Positions 4,811-6,561 of a stretch of DNA of 6,561 nucleotides are shown in pieces (position 1 is the stretch's first letter; every line of letters starts with the position of its first letter). Below the pieces are notes generated by a model. That model was not told where the DNA came from, searched no databases, and saw only the letters and a list, made by a program, of their open reading frames with translations. The position numbers and the translations under genes were made by a program. The DNA is from Pseudomonadota bacterium (GTDB lineage: Bacteria > Myxococcota > Polyangia > Polyangiales > Polyangiaceae): positions 1 to 6,561 of the forward strand of contig JAEZYO010000810.1 of NCBI GenBank assembly GCA_023419055.1, read 5' to 3'.

Positions 4811-6481
4811 GTGCAGCATCGTTCCAGTAGCGGCAGCACGGTCGCGGCGCGAATCAAGGCGCTGCTGCTCTACACGCAGGCTGTACACGGCCCGGCCGAG
4901 GCGGACGCGCTGCTCAGTAAGCTCCGGCTCGACCGCGACTACCTGGACGATGAGACCCACCTCGTTCCGAACGAGCTCTGGCACGCCGCGCTCGTGGCCG
5001 TCGTCTCACGCTGGGGCCGCGCTGCCCTCGAACAGGCGGTGCCCTGGGTAGTTGCCCCGGAGAACCTCGGCGTCTGGACTCACGTGTTGCGCGGCGCCAC
5101 CTCGCCTCGCCTCGCCTTCGAACGATTGGATCGTTACGGAGGAGAGTCGGTGCGTATCGAGGCGTGGCGCACCATCAAGGCAGAAGGCTCGTCCTGGTGC
5201 GGGACGACGCGCGTCGACCGCGATGCGATCCACGAGCGTGACGGCTTGTGTGTGCAGGCGCGCGCCATGGAGCTCGCCGCGGTGCCGCTCCTGTTCGGCC
5301 TCTCGCGGGGCAGCGTCCGGCCCATCGCGTCTCCAGGTCCGGGTCATCTCGGGTTCGAGGTCACTTGGCCCGAGCGCGCACAGAGCGCCGTGCCAGTTGG
5401 CTTGGCCGCGGGCGCCGTAGGAGCGATGACGTTCCTCGCGACCGCGGCGAACCCGCTACAAGCAGCGCTCGGTGCAGGGGGGTTGGTCGTCGCCGGAGTG
5501 GCGCCCGCTTGGTTCGTCCGCCACGAGCTCCGGCGCCGCGCCCAGACTCACGCGCAAATGGTGCGGATCCAGGCGCTGGAACGCGCCGCTACGCTCAGAG
5601 AGCGGCGCGAGCAGGGCTCGGCGGGGTTCCACCCCGGGATGCTGATTGCCGGCAACTATCGCCTCGCCGAGAAGCTCGGCGTGGGCGCGAGCGGCACGAT
5701 CTGGGAAGCCGAGCGGCTCTCCGACGGCGTGGTCGTCGCGATCAAGCTCCTGCGCGCCCCCGCGGCGCACGACACGGTCGCGGCCGATCGGCTACGCCGC
5801 GAAGCCGCGGCGCTCGGCCTGGCTTGGCATCCGAACGTGGTGGAGCTCTTCGACGACGGACACCTGCCCGACGGTACGAGCTACCTCGTGATGGAGCGCC
5901 TCTACGGCGAGTCGCTCGCGCTTCGCCTCAAGCGACTCGGCCCGATGCCTCAGGAGGAGCTCTTGCCGATCGCGCTCGCCGTGTGCGACGCGCTCGGAGC
6001 GGTCCACGCCGCGGGGATCGTCCACCGCGACGTCAAGCCGAGCAACATTTACCTGGCCCGCGACACGGACGAGCGCGAGCGCGTGAAGATCCTCGACTTC
6101 GGCGTCGCGCGCGTGGAGTGGGCGGAGACGCGCCTCACCAACACGAACTCGCCGCTCGGAACGCCGGGCTACATGTCGCCGGAGCAAGAGCAAGGGCTCG
6201 AAATCGACCAGCGCACCGATCTCTACGCGCTCGGTGGCGTGCTCTACGAGTGCCTCACGGGGCGCCCCCCGCCGCTCCGCTCCGCCGATCTCTCCCACGC
6301 GATCGAAGAGTCCTCCGCGCCGCAGAGCGGCGTTCAGCGCGCTCCGGGCACTATCGGCGAGTCGTGGCGCCGCATCATCGAAAAGGCGACGTCGCCGTTG
6401 CCGCGCGACCGCTACGGCGACGCCCGCGCTTTCAAGGAAGCCCTGCTCGAGCTCGACCGCGCGGCGCGCGAGATCGCCTGA
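4811..6481 (+). CDS. Membrane-associated Hanks-type serine/threonine protein kinase with N-terminal putative sensor domain
   Basis: A 556-residue signalling kinase. Residues 1-190 are a soluble region not part of any kinase. Its pattern (helical start, SPRLAFERLDRY near 98-109, and a LFGLSRGSV...GFEVTW end near 161-186) recalls the V4R/heme-NO-binding-like or AraC-type N-terminal sensor modules, but the family is not certain. Two hydrophobic segments (about 193-212 and 216-236) form a likely transmembrane hairpin, followed by a charged, probably coiled-coil linker (238-268). The kinase domain (about 283-546) is complete: glycine loop LGVGASG (289-295), Lys312 in VAIK, a probable alpha-C Glu331, HRDVKPSN (405-412), DFG (429-431), GTPGYMSPE (450-458) and TDLYALG (469-475). 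All catalytic residues are present, so it should be active. The GTG start is the first in-frame start codon after a stop at 4790-4792; a modest GGAAG lies 10 bases upstream. It stands alone on its strand, divergent from lptA; the substrate is unknown. Confidence 0.93.
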   Translation: MQHRSSSGSTVAARIKALLLYTQAVHGPAEADALLSKLRLDRDYLDDETHLVPNELWHAALVAVVSRWGRAALEQAVPWVVAPENLGVWTHVLRGATSPRLAFERLDRYGGESVRIEAWRTIKAEGSSWCGTTRVDRDAIHERDGLCVQARAMELAAVPLLFGLSRGSVRPIASPGPGHLGFEVTWPERAQSAVPVGLAAGAVGAMTFLATAANPLQAALGAGGLVVAGVAPAWFVRHELRRRAQTHAQMVRIQALERAATLRERREQGSAGFHPGMLIAGNYRLAEKLGVGASGTIWEAERLSDGVVVAIKLLRAPAAHDTVAADRLRREAAALGLAWHPNVVELFDDGHLPDGTSYLVMERLYGESLALRLKRLGPMPQEELLPIALAVCDALGAVHAAGIVHRDVKPSNIYLARDTDERERVKILDFGVARVEWAETRLTNTNSPLGTPGYMSPEQEQGLEIDQRTDLYALGGVLYECLTGRPPPLRSADLSHAIEESSAPQSGVQRAPGTIGESWRRIIEKATSPLPRDRYGDARAFKEALLELDRAAREIA

Positions 6482-6482
6482 C

Positions 6483-6561
6483 TCAGCGCACGAGGGCGAG
6501 CCGCGGCGCGACCCCGAACGCGGCCACGTGACCGCTCTCTTCCGCCACATAGACGCTGCAC
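6483..6561 (-). CDS. 3' end of an unidentified minus-strand gene (truncated by window edge)
   Basis: The last 25 codons and the TGA stop of a reading frame entering from the right edge. The visible peptide CSVYVAEESGHVAAFGVAPR and the following LALVR use G or C at nearly every third codon position, as the neighbouring genes do, which supports real coding. The VYVAEESGHVAAF stretch resembles a beta-strand repeat of a PQQ/WD-like propeller (the common pattern is 'V-Y-V-x-x-x-x-G-x-V-x-A-F/L'), but 25 residues are too few to name the family. It ends one base from the kinase stop, so the two genes are convergent without a visible terminator between them. Confidence 0.5.
   Translation of the reverse strand, partial: CSVYVAEESGHVAAFGVAPRLALVR

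Noticed and set aside
4624..4830. Small plus-strand open frame of 68 codons in the lptA-kinase gap.
   Set aside because: No convincing ribosome-binding site, arginine-rich composition without a recognisable motif, and it runs into the start of the kinase gene in another frame.
5792..6550. Long open frame of 252 codons on the minus strand opposite the kinase domain.
   Set aside because: It lies antisense to a kinase domain with every catalytic motif intact. Its Arg/Ala/Glu-rich composition is typical of a shadow frame in GC-rich DNA.

Overview
This GC-rich window looks like a chromosomal segment from a myxobacterium or a close relative (Myxococcota / former Deltaproteobacteria). That placement is an inference. 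It rests on the high G+C with strong G/C at third codon positions, the rpoN-hpf-ptsN-hprK-rapZ gene order with HprK beside a PtsN-type EIIA, and a Hanks-type Ser/Thr kinase fused to a putative sensor domain and a transmembrane hairpin. I see no mobile element, CRISPR array, rRNA or tRNA.

Layout, right to left on the minus strand from 4605 to 1: an LptA/OstA-like periplasmic LPS-transport protein, sigma-54 (rpoN), a ribosome hibernation factor of the S30AE/HPF family with a basic tail, nitrogen-PTS EIIA (ptsN), HPr kinase/phosphorylase (hprK), and the first 81 codons of rapZ, which runs off the left edge. From hpf onward the genes are packed tightly: hpf and ptsN overlap by one base (TGATG), the ptsN stop lies inside the hprK Shine-Dalgarno sequence, and only 5 bases separate hprK from rapZ. 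Two larger gaps interrupt the run: 153 bases between lptA and rpoN, and 175 bases between rpoN and hpf.

On the plus strand, 4811-6481 encodes a 556-residue kinase divergent from lptA. Its N-terminal ~190 residues look like a ligand-sensing module, followed by two transmembrane helices and a complete catalytic kinase domain. It converges, with one base between stop codons, on the 3' end of a minus-strand gene that enters from the right edge.

The minus-strand genes form a familiar proteobacterial module. It links envelope LPS export, the alternative sigma factor, ribosome hibernation and the regulatory PTS: HprK would phosphorylate an HPr-like protein, PtsN is the terminal phosphoacceptor, and RapZ is a nucleotide-binding regulator. 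The departures from the textbook arrangement are the absence of lptB between lptA and rpoN, a predicted hairpin that buries the rpoN Shine-Dalgarno sequence, an H1-like tail on HPF, and the sensor architecture of the kinase. Most of the window is conserved housekeeping or regulatory DNA. I do not see a convincing wholly new system; the kinase sensor region and the rpoN leader hairpin deserve the closest look.
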